Shown here: piece after piece, positions 47,601-57,700 of the stretch
Numbering within the stretch: position 1 is the first letter of the stretch
Layout: each line of letters opens with the position of its first letter
Assembly (NCBI RefSeq): GCF_003545805.1
Contig: NZ_NMQR01000007.1
Location: 62,001 to 126,000 of the forward strand
Direction of reading: 5' to 3'
DNA: 64,000 bases
DNA from: Photorhabdus sp. CRCIA-P01
GTDB lineage: Bacteria > Pseudomonadota > Gammaproteobacteria > Enterobacterales > Enterobacteriaceae
Notes under the pieces: generated by a model
The model's database searches: none
What the model was told of the DNA's origin: nothing
What the model saw: the letters and a program-made list of their open reading frames with translations, nothing else
Translations under genes and position numbers: made by a program

Positions 47601-50600
47601 CAATAAATTCAGCGACGGTAAGTTCCCTGCTAACGCCTGGAGTGAGTGGAACAAAATTGATTGTCCAATAAATCCCTATAAGAGCACTATCCGTCCGGTA
47701 ATTTTCCAATCCCGCCTGTATCTGATCTGGCTGGAACAGAAGAAAATTACTAAACAGGCAGATAATAATCAAACCGTCGAAGATTATTATTATGAACTAA
47801 AACTAGCACATATCCGTTATGACGGTACCTGGAGCACACCAATCAGCTTTGATATGAATGACAGAATCCCCGATGTTTTGAAAATGTCTAAGTCGAAGTT
47901 ATTAGAGATATCGAAGCTATTAGAACAATTGAAAAAATACCAAGAACAATTAGAAGAAAAACTGGAAAAAGAGCAGAAAAATCAGGAATGGCTGAGATCA
48001 CAGGGGATAATGCCACTGAAACCACTACTGATTCCACCGGAGCCACAGGAACCACTAAAAAAATCGGACTTGAGGGAATTACAAATACAATGGCAGCAGA
48101 AACTGGAACGATGGGAGCAGAAACTGGAACAACCGCCAACTCAGATAGATATATATAATCACCTGAAAGAACTGAATCAACAGGAGATACAGAAGCAACA
48201 AAATTTTCTGGAACAACAACTAGGATTCTATTGTGCAAATCATCAAGACAATAAATTGCTGGTAATGTTTTATCAAAAACAGGATGTTTGGAATAAATAC
48301 ACAACAGAAGCACCAATAAAAGGGCTACATATCTCTTCAAATATGCTATCTGAAGATACAAATCTTGGAGATTATATAACTCACATTCGTAAACAATTTG
48401 ATACCAATACTGAGGCCAATTGCATCATAAAGGTTAATAACCGGTATGAAATCTCTTCATTAGCAGAAACGGATAACGATAATATCCTGACTGTTCACAA
48501 TGATATAAACGGGGCGCAATATATGCAGTGGGGAGGTTATCGTATCCGCCTTAATACGCTGTTCGCCCGTCAATTAGTCAGTCGCGCCACCACTGGAATT
48601 GATACTATTCTGAATATAGAGACCCAGAATATTCAGGAGCCTATTTTATGGAATGATAATTTTATTGCAACATTACCAATATATAGCCCAAGTTTTCACG
48701 GTAATAGCAAAAATATCACAATAATGTTAGGCAATGATATAGAAAAACCTGACGAAGAAAATATCATTTATCAGGGTGAATTAAAGGATGAAATTCAATT
48801 AATTGATCTTTCCAAAACTTATATATCCGTCATAAATGGTAGTAATAGTACTAAGCCAGGAAATGAGCAGGAGAGTGGCGACTGTTGGATTTATTTATTT
48901 GTAAAATACTCTGAAGAACCAAGATACATTGGAGAGTTTTGGTTTATTAATAAAACTAATTTTCAAGGTTATTATCCAAAAGGCTATAGGGAAAATATTG
49001 ATCCTATTTTTACAGAAAATAAATTGGGAACCGAACCCATGGATTTCAGCGGTGCCAACAGTCTCTATTTCTGGGAACTGTTCTACTATGTCCCAATGTT
49101 GATTACTCAACGTTTGCTACATGAACAAAACTTCGATGAAGCTAACCGTTGGCTGAAATATGTATGGAACCCATCCGGTTATATTAAACATGGTCAGATT
49201 CAGCACTACCACTGGAATGTTCGCCCATTATTGGAAGATACCCGTTGGAACGATGATCCACTAAATTCAGTCGATCCTGATGCTGTAGCACAATATGATC
49301 CAATGCATTACAAAGTCGCTACCTTTATGCGTACTCTTGATCTGTTGCTGGACCGTGGCGATTACGCCTATCGTCAGTTAGAACGAGACACGCTTAACGA
49401 AGCTAAGATGTGGTATATGCAGGCACTGCATCTGTTAGGCGATAAACCTGATTTATCGTTCAGTTCAGAGTGGGGTAAGCTGAGTTTAGGTGATGCGGCC
49501 AAAACGGAAAAACAAGAGCAACACGCCCAAGCAATGTCCGCCCTGCGACAAGGTGATGTTAGTCGGCACAACAATCCGACAGATCTTTTCTTGCCACAGG
49601 TCAATGAAGTGATGCAAAACTACTGGCAGAAACTGGAACAACGGCTGTACAACCTACGCCATAACCTCTCTATCGACGGCCAACCGCTACATCTGCCTAT
49701 TTACGCTACACCAACGGATCCAAAAGCATTACTTAGCGCCGCTGTCGCTAGCTCCCAGGGTGGAGCGGCTCTATCTCAGCCATTTATGTCACTGTGGCGT
49801 TTCCCACACATGCTGGAAAACGCGCGTAGTATGGTAAGCCAGCTCACTCAATTCGGCTCTACGCTACAAAATATTATCGAACGTCAGGATGCGGAAGCTT
49901 TAAACACGCTCTTGCAGAATCAAGCAGCCGAACTGATATTGACTAATCTCAGCATACAGGACAAAACCATCGCAGAGCTGGATGCGGAAAAAACCGTACT
50001 AGAAAAATCCAAAGCCGGGGCACAATCACGCTTTGACAGCTACAAAAAGTTATACGACGAAAATATCAATGCGGGTGAAAACCGGGCTATGACATTGCAT
50101 GCCTCCGTTGCCGGCCTCGGCACCGCCCTGCAAGCATCACGTCTGGCAGGTGCCGCACTGGATCTGGCACCCAACATTTTCGGTCTCGCTGATGGCGGTA
50201 GCCGTTGGGGAGCGATTGCCGAAGCAACAGGTAATGTCATGGAATTCTCCGCCAGTGTGATGAACACCGAAGCAGACAAAATCAGCCAGTCCGAAGCCTA
50301 TCGCCGTCGTCGTCAAGAGTGGGAAATCCAGCGCAATCATGCCGAAACAGAGATAAAACAGATCGATGCTCAACTTCAATCACTGGCAATACGCCATGAA
50401 GCTGCGGTGTTGCAGAAAACCAGCCTGAAAACCCAACAGGAACAAACCCACGCACAATTGGTCTTCCTACAACGTAAATTCAGTAATCAAGCGTTGTACT
50501 ACTGGCTACGTGGTCGGCTAGCTACTATTTATTTCCAATTTTACGATTTGGCCGTAGCGCGTTGTCTGATGGCTGAAATGGCTTATCGTTGGGAGACTAA

Positions 50601-51273
50601 TGATGCTGCGGCAAGCTTTATCAAACCCGGCGCCTGGCAGGGAACCCATGCTGGTTTACTGGCTGGTGAAACCTTGATGCTGAATTTGGCACAAATGGAA
50701 GATGCCCATTTGAGGTGGGATCAACGCGCTCTGGAAGTGGAACGTACTGTTTCATTAGTAGACGTTTATACTGAGCCTAATAACGATAGAATTGATTTGA
50801 CAGCCAAAATCACTGACTTACTCGAAAAAAGTAAAGGTAACTTTGGCAATGACAATAATGGCATCCGTCTCCATGACAATAAATTGATAGCCACAGTCAA
50901 TCTTGCCAGTCTGAAAATTCATGAAGACTACCCGGCATCTGCTAACGAAACCCGACGCATCAAGCAGATCAGTGTCACCTTACCAGCCCTATTAGGACCA
51001 TATCAGGATGTACAAGCCATTCTGTCCTACGGAGGAAGTGAAACCGGGTTAGCTGAAAGCTGTAAATCACTGGCGATCTCTCATGGGATAAATGACAGTG
51101 GTCAATTCCAGTTGGATTTTAACAATGGCAAGTTCCTGCCGTTTGAAGGGATAGCGATTAACGATACCGGCATATTAACACTCAGTTTTCCGAATGCGAC
51201 TGACAAACAAAAAAACATGTTGCAGACACTGAGTGATATCATTCTGCATATTCGCTACACCATCCGCCAATAA
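44650..51273 (+). CDS. tcdA: TcA-type toxin subunit, variant lacking receptor domains A and B/C and carrying a coiled-coil insert
   Basis: 2207 residues, paralogous to the TcA genes on both sides. It lacks about 42 N-terminal residues and begins directly before ANRLHEASILKRANPQ. Domain A is absent: the shell goes from TDEEVNQFID through about 25 unrelated residues to YYLLRLNKIILLSRATE. The ~280-residue B/C region between NNRY and INGAQYMQWG is reduced to about 20 residues. In front of it about 115 residues rich in Glu, Lys and Gln are inserted (nt 47.88-48.22 kb; LLEQLKKYQEQLEEKLEKEQ), probably a coiled coil split by a proline segment PPEPQEP. A domain-D equivalent is kept (nt 48.64-49.03 kb) but differs in sequence. 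Channel and TcB-binding parts are intact. Confidence 0.93.
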   Translation: MSTITPELTQQAQKANRLHEASILKRANPQLQNAIHLAITEPHADQQGYNSKFGGRASQYVPPGAVASMFSPAAYLTELYRQARDLHAESSLYHLDKRRPDLKLLPLSQQNMDDEVSTLSLSNKVLLEGIKTLTGQKNHTDVMKALSTFRPAGSMPYHDAYENICKVIQLQNPVFDQFSPSPETDIAKLKYQTSLLGINISISPELFNILTEQITDDEEEIKKFYKKNFDDIQPSLMATLEYLKIYYNLTDEEVNQFIDQRNIRLIHEEMNSEYGSQQPAQYYLLRLNKIILLSRATEMAPELLKNIAFSRTYQEISQPIEITLEYSPTIYDDLNDIPDINIEILKKIFRVKYYMQRYGIDAETALILCNTPISQNYYSRSPDQFSRLFNTPPLNGQDFHVWDEEIDLSQNNTDNQQKEVLKRAFNVDDIPLYQLLKMTHRDNDNGKITNNLTNISYLYLTKLLADVHQLTVNELNLLLVAIGEGSTSLSGINDDNLAVLIDKLYSITQWARTQKWNTYLLFMMTTSNYNKNLTPEIQNLLDTVYNGLQGFNSENEANLLLKISPYIAAVLQLPSENAAHYVLIWADQLKPGAGAMTATKFWEWLQAQHNPKQSTAVTPEQAAQYCQCLAQLALIYRSIGLSENTLRLFVTQPQLFGLTAGTASTHNALSLIMLTRFTDWVNSLGENASSVLTEFEKGTLEVKQLADAMNLDKNLLEQAKTQAKVNFSNWSSIDTIRQWVNIARQLNMSPQSVSDLVELLTSTLPLAYNKWENVAAILTTGLDTQKANALHTFLDESRSTALSNYYIHKVANTDVKIKNRDDLYQYLLIDNQVSTAIKTTQIAEAISSIQLYINRALKNMEGNAVSQVVTRPFFTDWDQYNKRYSTWAGIAKLVYYPENYIDPTIRIGRTKMMDTLLQSISQSQLNTDTVEDAFMSYLTSFEQVANLEIVSAYHNNANSDQGLTYFIGHSKTEVNQYYWRSVDHNKFSDGKFPANAWSEWNKIDCPINPYKSTIRPVIFQSRLYLIWLEQKKITKQADNNQTVEDYYYELKLAHIRYDGTWSTPISFDMNDRIPDVLKMSKSKLLEISKLLEQLKKYQEQLEEKLEKEQKNQEWLRSQGIMPLKPLLIPPEPQEPLKKSDLRELQIQWQQKLERWEQKLEQPPTQIDIYNHLKELNQQEIQKQQNFLEQQLGFYCANHQDNKLLVMFYQKQDVWNKYTTEAPIKGLHISSNMLSEDTNLGDYITHIRKQFDTNTEANCIIKVNNRYEISSLAETDNDNILTVHNDINGAQYMQWGGYRIRLNTLFARQLVSRATTGIDTILNIETQNIQEPILWNDNFIATLPIYSPSFHGNSKNITIMLGNDIEKPDEENIIYQGELKDEIQLIDLSKTYISVINGSNSTKPGNEQESGDCWIYLFVKYSEEPRYIGEFWFINKTNFQGYYPKGYRENIDPIFTENKLGTEPMDFSGANSLYFWELFYYVPMLITQRLLHEQNFDEANRWLKYVWNPSGYIKHGQIQHYHWNVRPLLEDTRWNDDPLNSVDPDAVAQYDPMHYKVATFMRTLDLLLDRGDYAYRQLERDTLNEAKMWYMQALHLLGDKPDLSFSSEWGKLSLGDAAKTEKQEQHAQAMSALRQGDVSRHNNPTDLFLPQVNEVMQNYWQKLEQRLYNLRHNLSIDGQPLHLPIYATPTDPKALLSAAVASSQGGAALSQPFMSLWRFPHMLENARSMVSQLTQFGSTLQNIIERQDAEALNTLLQNQAAELILTNLSIQDKTIAELDAEKTVLEKSKAGAQSRFDSYKKLYDENINAGENRAMTLHASVAGLGTALQASRLAGAALDLAPNIFGLADGGSRWGAIAEATGNVMEFSASVMNTEADKISQSEAYRRRRQEWEIQRNHAETEIKQIDAQLQSLAIRHEAAVLQKTSLKTQQEQTHAQLVFLQRKFSNQALYYWLRGRLATIYFQFYDLAVARCLMAEMAYRWETNDAAASFIKPGAWQGTHAGLLAGETLMLNLAQMEDAHLRWDQRALEVERTVSLVDVYTEPNNDRIDLTAKITDLLEKSKGNFGNDNNGIRLHDNKLIATVNLASLKIHEDYPASANETRRIKQISVTLPALLGPYQDVQAILSYGGSETGLAESCKSLAISHGINDSGQFQLDFNNGKFLPFEGIAINDTGILTLSFPNATDKQKNMLQTLSDIILHIRYTIRQ

Positions 51274-51296
51274 CCACCTCAATTAAATACTAAAAA

Positions 51297-51317
51297 CAGG
51301 CTCCTAAACGGGGCCTG
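51297..51317 (+). repeat. G+C-rich hairpin after TcA copy 2
   Basis: CAGGCTCC and GGGGCCTG pair with mismatches around TAAAC, 23 bp after the stop, at the same place and with the same sequence as the hairpins after TcA copies 1 and 3. No T-run follows. Confidence 0.65.
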
Positions 51318-51514
51318 AACTTTGCACGCATATACACCACACTCAAAGTCCACTTTCTTACCTGCCCAACGCTCGTTATAACAGAGATACTTTCTTTTCT
51401 AGTGAGTCCGATTGCCCACTATAAAATATCAACCCTCTTCTTTTTCATAGTATACATATGTAACAAATGCAACTATTTCAATTCGTTATTGTTAATAAAC
51501 CACATTACTTACAA

Positions 51515-51754
51515 TGCAATTATAAATTTTGTTATTGCATAACAATGACCATTTAAATAAATAATAACGTAACGAAATAGTTGATGGTTAAATGGTGTTT
51601 TTTACCTGACCGTTATTTTCAACCTAATTTCAGACCGCTATCAGAAGTTACCTATGTTGCCTTTATTTCGATGGATATCAATGACCTTATTTATATCCAT
51701 GATACTCAAGCCAGCATAAATGTTTTATTGACCTAACATTTAAAAGGAATAAAC
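51515..51754 (+). promoter_or_regulatory. TcA leader region, copy 3
   Basis: 240 bp before the third TcA start, with the same block order as the other two leaders: GCAATTATAAATTTTGTTATT, CATTTAAATAAATAATAACG, ACGAAATAGTTGATGG, TATCAGAAGTTACC, GTTGCCTTTATTTCGATGG and ATTTAAAAGGAATAAACATG. The RBS AAGGA lies six nt before the ATG. Confidence 0.6.
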
Positions 51755-54700
51755 ATGAACATACTCAAGCCAGAATATCAACGCGCATTGGGTGCAGATT
51801 TTAATAATCTAACCGATATTTGCCATCTCTCTTTTGAAGAGCTTCGCAAAAAAGTGAAGGACAAACTCTCATGGTCACAGACCCAGAGCTTATATTTCGA
51901 AGCACAACAAGTACAAAAGGATAATCGCCTGCATGAAGCCCGCATTCTGAAACGTGCCAATCCTCATTTACAAAGTGCGGTCCATCTTGCCCTGACAACA
52001 CCTCATGCCGACCAGCAAGGTTATAATAGCCGATTTGGCAACCGCACTAGTCAATATGCAGCCCCTGGCGCCATTTCTTCCATGTTTTCTCCCGCGGCTT
52101 ATTTGGCTGAACTTTATCGTCAAGCACGGAATTTACATGACGAAAATTCTATTTATCATTTGGATACACGGCGTCCGGATCTACAATCATTAGTGCTCAG
52201 CCAGAAAAATATGGATACGGAGATTTCCACGCTTTCTCTGTCTAATAACATGTTGCTAGAGGGTATTAAAACTCAGCCTGATTTGGGCAGCCACGCTAAG
52301 GTGATGGAAAAATTATCTACTTTCCGCACTTCTAGCTCTCTGCCATATCACGATGCTTATGAAAGCGTGCGTAAGGTTATTCAATTACAGACACCTATCT
52401 TTGAACACGTTAGTACATCACCAGAAACGACTATTGATGAATTAAAGTATCAAGCTTCTCTGTTGGAGATTAATGCTTCTGTCTCCCCTGATTTATTTAA
52501 TATTTTGACAAGCATGGCTACAGAAGACAACGTTCAAGACCTTTATCTGCTGAGCTTTGGTGATATTAAACCTTCTCTAATGATCAGACCAGAACAGTTG
52601 AAAAATTATTATCATCTGACAGATCAAGAAGCCGACCAATTTATTAAGAAGGAAGAGATTACACGAGTACATGAACTGATAGAGAATGAAGAGAGTGAAG
52701 ATTGTGAAAAACCAGCTAAATACTATTTGCTGAGACTCAATAAATTTATTAGTCTTTCAAGGATAACAAAACTCCCCCTAACCATTATTCAAAGCATTAT
52801 TCTTAGTAGTACCGATGAATCTCCACCTGAAAAATATAAAGATGATGAAACATATGACATCATAGAAGCTCCTGCCCCCCCACAATACAATGAATTTCGT
52901 GACAAGCCAGATATTAATACAAAGGTATTAAAGAAAGCGTTTCGTGTTAAATACTATATGCAACGTTACGGTGTTGATGCCAAGACTACGTTGAGATTGT
53001 GCAAAATATCAACTTTAGAAGATGATAATACTACCCATCCTTCTCCCCCAGATCTAGCCAAATTACTAGCAGATATCCATCAATTAACTATTAATGAGCT
53101 AGATTTACTGCTGGTTGCCATAGGCAAAGAAAGAATAACCGATTTACCCAAGATCAATGAGACTGATCTAATCACGCTAATTGATAAACTCTATGCCGTT
53201 ACCCATTGGCTATGTACACGGAAGTGGAGCGTATATCAGTTATTTGCGATGACCACCACTGACTATAACAAAACTCTAGTCCCGGAAATACACAACTTAC
53301 TCGATACTGCATATAACGGTCTGCAAGATTTTGACAAGAAAAAGGTAAAAACCAAAGAAGAGCTGTTAAAAGCCATATCTCCTTATATCGCCCCCGCTTT
53401 GCAATTACCATCTGAACATGCGGCATATTCCATACTCACCTGGGCAGATAAGCTGGAACCCGGCACAGGAAAAATGACAGCGGAAAAATTATGGAACTGG
53501 TTGCGGAAAAATCCCGTTACAGCTCAACCTGAATTCCAAAAACAAGCTGAACCCGTGGTCCAGTATTGCCAGTGTCTAGCACAACTGGCACTGATTTACC
53601 GTTCTATCGGCCTTAACGAAAGTACCTTACGTCTGTTTGTGACAAAGCCGCGACTCTTTGTTATCAAAGCCAAAGCAACTGAGACAACTGGAACAATACC
53701 AGCACATGATGTATCAACACTAATGACACTAATGCGTTTTGCTGACTGGATTAACTCATTAGGTGAAAATGCCTCTTCTGTACTGACCGAATTTGAAAAA
53801 GGAACATTAACAGCAGAACTATTGGCTAAAGCCATGAATCTTGATGAAAATCTGCTGTCGCAAGCCAAAACTCAGGCACTAACTAATTTCTCCAACTGGC
53901 CATCCATTGATATCATCCGACAATGTATTAGCATCTCGCATCAATTGAACATCTCTCCACAAGACGTTTCTGAGCTGGCTAAAATGCTGGTCACAGAATC
54001 GCCCTCCAATGACTACACTCAATGGGAAAACGTCGCTGCGATATTAACCGCCGGGCTGGACACCCAAAAAGCCAATACTCTACATGCGTTTCTGGATGAG
54101 TCTCGCAGTACCGCGTTAAGCGCGTACTCTATTTATTTTCATAACCAAAAAGATCGAGAAGAAAGAAAACATACGGTAATTAAAAACCGGGATGACCTAT
54201 ATCAATACTTACTGATCGATAACCAAGTTTCCTCTTCCATCAAAACCACGGAGATTGCGGAAGCTATCGCCAGTATCCAACTGTATATTAACCGCGCGTT
54301 GAAAAATATGGAGGGAGATACTGTCACAAGTGTTACCAGCCGCTCATTCTTCACCAACTGGGATAAATATAACAAACGCTACAACACCTGGGCCGGTATC
54401 GCTAAACTCCTTTACTACCCAGAAAATTACATCGATCCGACGCTACGTATTGGTCAGACAAAAATGATGGATGCACTACTGCAATCCATCAGCCAAAGCC
54501 AATTAAATACCGATACCGTAGAAGATGCCTTTAAATCTTACCTGACATCATTCGAACAGGTGGCTAATCTGGAAATCCTCAGCGCCTATCATGACAACAT
54601 TAATAATGACCAAGGATTGACCTATTTTATCGGACGCAGTAAAACAGAAGTCAATCAATATTATTGGCGCAATGTGGATCACAATAAATTCAGCGAAGGT

Positions 54701-57700
54701 AAATTCCCCGCTAATGCCTGGAGTGAGTGGCACAAAATTGACTGCCCAATTAACCCCTACAAAGATACTATCCGCCCGGTAGTCTACCAATCCCGCCTGT
54801 ATATTACCTGGCTGGAACAGAAAAAGACGGCTAAACAGGAAGGTGACAAAACCACCTCTGGTTATTATTATGAATTGAAACTAGCACATATTCGTTATGA
54901 CGGTACCTGGAATACACCGGTCACTTTTGATGTGAATAATAAAATATCTACTTTAAAATTGGGTAATGAAGCCCCCGGATTTTATTGTGCAGGTTATCAG
55001 GGTGAAGACACTTTGCTAATCATGTTTTATAGCAAAAAAGATAAATTGGATGATTATACTGCTGTTTCAATGCAAGGATTATATATCTTCTCCAATATGT
55101 CTTCCAAAGATATGTCCTCTGAACAGAGTAATAGTTATCGGAATAACAGCTACAAACACTTCGATACAAACAATATCAGAAGAGTAAATAATCGTTATGC
55201 AGAAAAATACGAGATCCCCTCGTCAATAAATAATAATGGTTATGATTGGGAAGAGCACTACCTCAGTATGGTGTATGGCGGAAATATTTCAGCCATCAGC
55301 CTAGAATCTACATCAAATAACTTAAAAATCCGAATTTCACCAAAGTTAAGAATTATTCATAATGGATATGAGGGTCAGCAACGCAATCAATGCAACCTGA
55401 TGAAGAAATACGGTAAGCTTGGTGATAAATTTATTATTTATACTACGCTAGGTATTAATCCAAATAACTTATCAAATAAAAAATTCATCTATCCTGTTTA
55501 TCAATATGGGGACACTACCAAAAAAGGGAAGCTACTATTTTATCGGGATAGTACCACTAACTTTGTAAGAGCCTGGTTCCCTATTCCTGGATCACAACAA
55601 GCACAAGAAATATCCACAGATAATATCAGTGGTAATGATGGCTATATCACCCATTCGCTTACAGACGAAGGATTATTCACAAAATATTTCTATATGGATG
55701 ACCACGGCGGTATTGATACCGATGTTTCTGGACCAATAAACATCAATACAACCATTCTCCCGGAAAAAGTTCAGGTAAAAGTGAATTCTGGCAGTCAGAG
55801 TAATCAGCAGAACACTTTTACAGCTAAAACACACGGTTCTAATACACCATTACCCAGCTTCGAAGAGATGATTTATCAGTTCCGTCCTCTCGAAATAGAC
55901 GTTTCGAATCTGAATTTTATTAATAATTCAGCGAGTGTTGATATCACCTTTACCGCATTTGCTGAGAAATTTGACGGTGATAATAATGATCGTAAGCTGG
56001 GAGAGGAACATTTCAGTATTCCTATTACTAAGAAAGTCAATACGGATGATGTCCTATCCCTTCACAGCGATCCTAGCGGGGCGCAATATATGCAGCGGGG
56101 AGACTCTCATATTCGCCTTAATACGCTATTTGCCCGTAAATTAATTAGCCGCGCCAACGCTGGCATTGACACTATTTTGAGCATGGAAACTCAAAATATT
56201 CAGGAACCTAAATTAGGGGAAAATTCACCTAATGCTACGGAACCAATGGACTTCAACGGCGCCAACAGCCTCTATTTCTGGGAACTGTTCTACTATACCC
56301 CGATGTTGATTGCTCAGCGTTTGCTACACGAACAAAACTTCGATGAAGCTAATCGTTGGCTGAAATATGTCTGGAATCCGGCTGGCTATATTGTCAATGG
56401 TCAAATGCAGCATTACCGTTGGAATGTCCACCCATTACAAGAAGACACCAGTTGGAACGATGATCCACTGGATTCGGTCGATCCTGATGCTGTAGCGCAA
56501 CATGACCCAATGCACTACAAAGTCGCCACCTTTATGCGCACCCTTGATCTGTTGATCGAACAGGGAGATTACGCCTATCGCCAATTGGAGCGGGACACAC
56601 TCGCCGAAGCCAAAATGTGGTATATGCAGGCGCTACATCTATTGGGTGATAAACCTCATCTACCCCTCAGTTCAACATGGAGTGATCCAACGCTAGAAAA
56701 GGCCGCAGATCTTGAAAAACAACAGGCGCATGCCAAAGCAATAGCAGATTTACGACAAGGCCAGCCTACAAGTGGAAGCAACACAGATCTTTTCCTGCCA
56801 CAAGTCAACGAAGTGATGCTGAGCTACTGGCAGAAACTAGAACAACGGTTGTATAACCTGCGCCATAACCTCTCGATTGATGGTCAACCTTTACATCTGC
56901 CTATTTTCGCAACCCCGGCAGATCCAAAAGCGTTGCTCAGCGCCGCTGTCGCCAGTTCACAAGGAGGAAGCAATCTTCCGTCAGAATTTATATCAGTGTG
57001 GCGTTTCCCACATATGCTGGAAAATGCCCGCAGTATGGTCAGTCAGCTAACCCAATTCGGCTCCACGTTACAAAATATTATCGAACGTCAGGATGCCGAG
57101 GCATTAAACACGCTGTTGCAGAATCAGGCGGCAGAACTGATATTGACCAATCTCAGCATACAGGACAAGACCATTGAAGAGCTGGATGCTGAAAAAACGG
57201 TACTGGAAAAAACCCGCGCCGGCGCCCAGTCGCGTTTTGATAGCTACAGCAAATTCTACGATGAAGATATCAACGCGGGCGAGAAACAGGCAATGGTGTT
57301 GCGTGCTTCCGTCGCTGGCATCTCTACTGCCCTTCAAGCATCACATCTGGCGGGCGCGGCACTTGATCTGGCCCCCAACATCTTCGGCTTCGCTGATGGT
57401 GGTAGCCATTGGGGAGCAATTGCCCAAGCCACAGGTAATGTCATGGAATTCTCCGCCAGTGTCATGAACACCGAAGCGGATAAAATCAGCCAGTCTGAAG
57501 CCTACCGTCGGCGTCGTCAGGAATGGGAAATTCAACGTAATAACGCCGAGTCAGAGCTGAAACAAATCAATGCTCAGTTTCAATCACTGGCAGTACGCCG
57601 TGAAGCCGCAGTATTGCAGAAAACCAGCCTGAAAACCCAACAAGAGCAGACTCATGCACAACTGACCTTCCTGCAACATAAATTCAGCAATCAAGCGCTG

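Noticed and set aside
47888-48361. 157-codon minus-strand frame with Val/Ile/Ser-rich repeats
   Set aside because: It is the antisense of the Glu/Lys/Gln-rich coiled-coil insert, which explains its odd hydrophobic composition.
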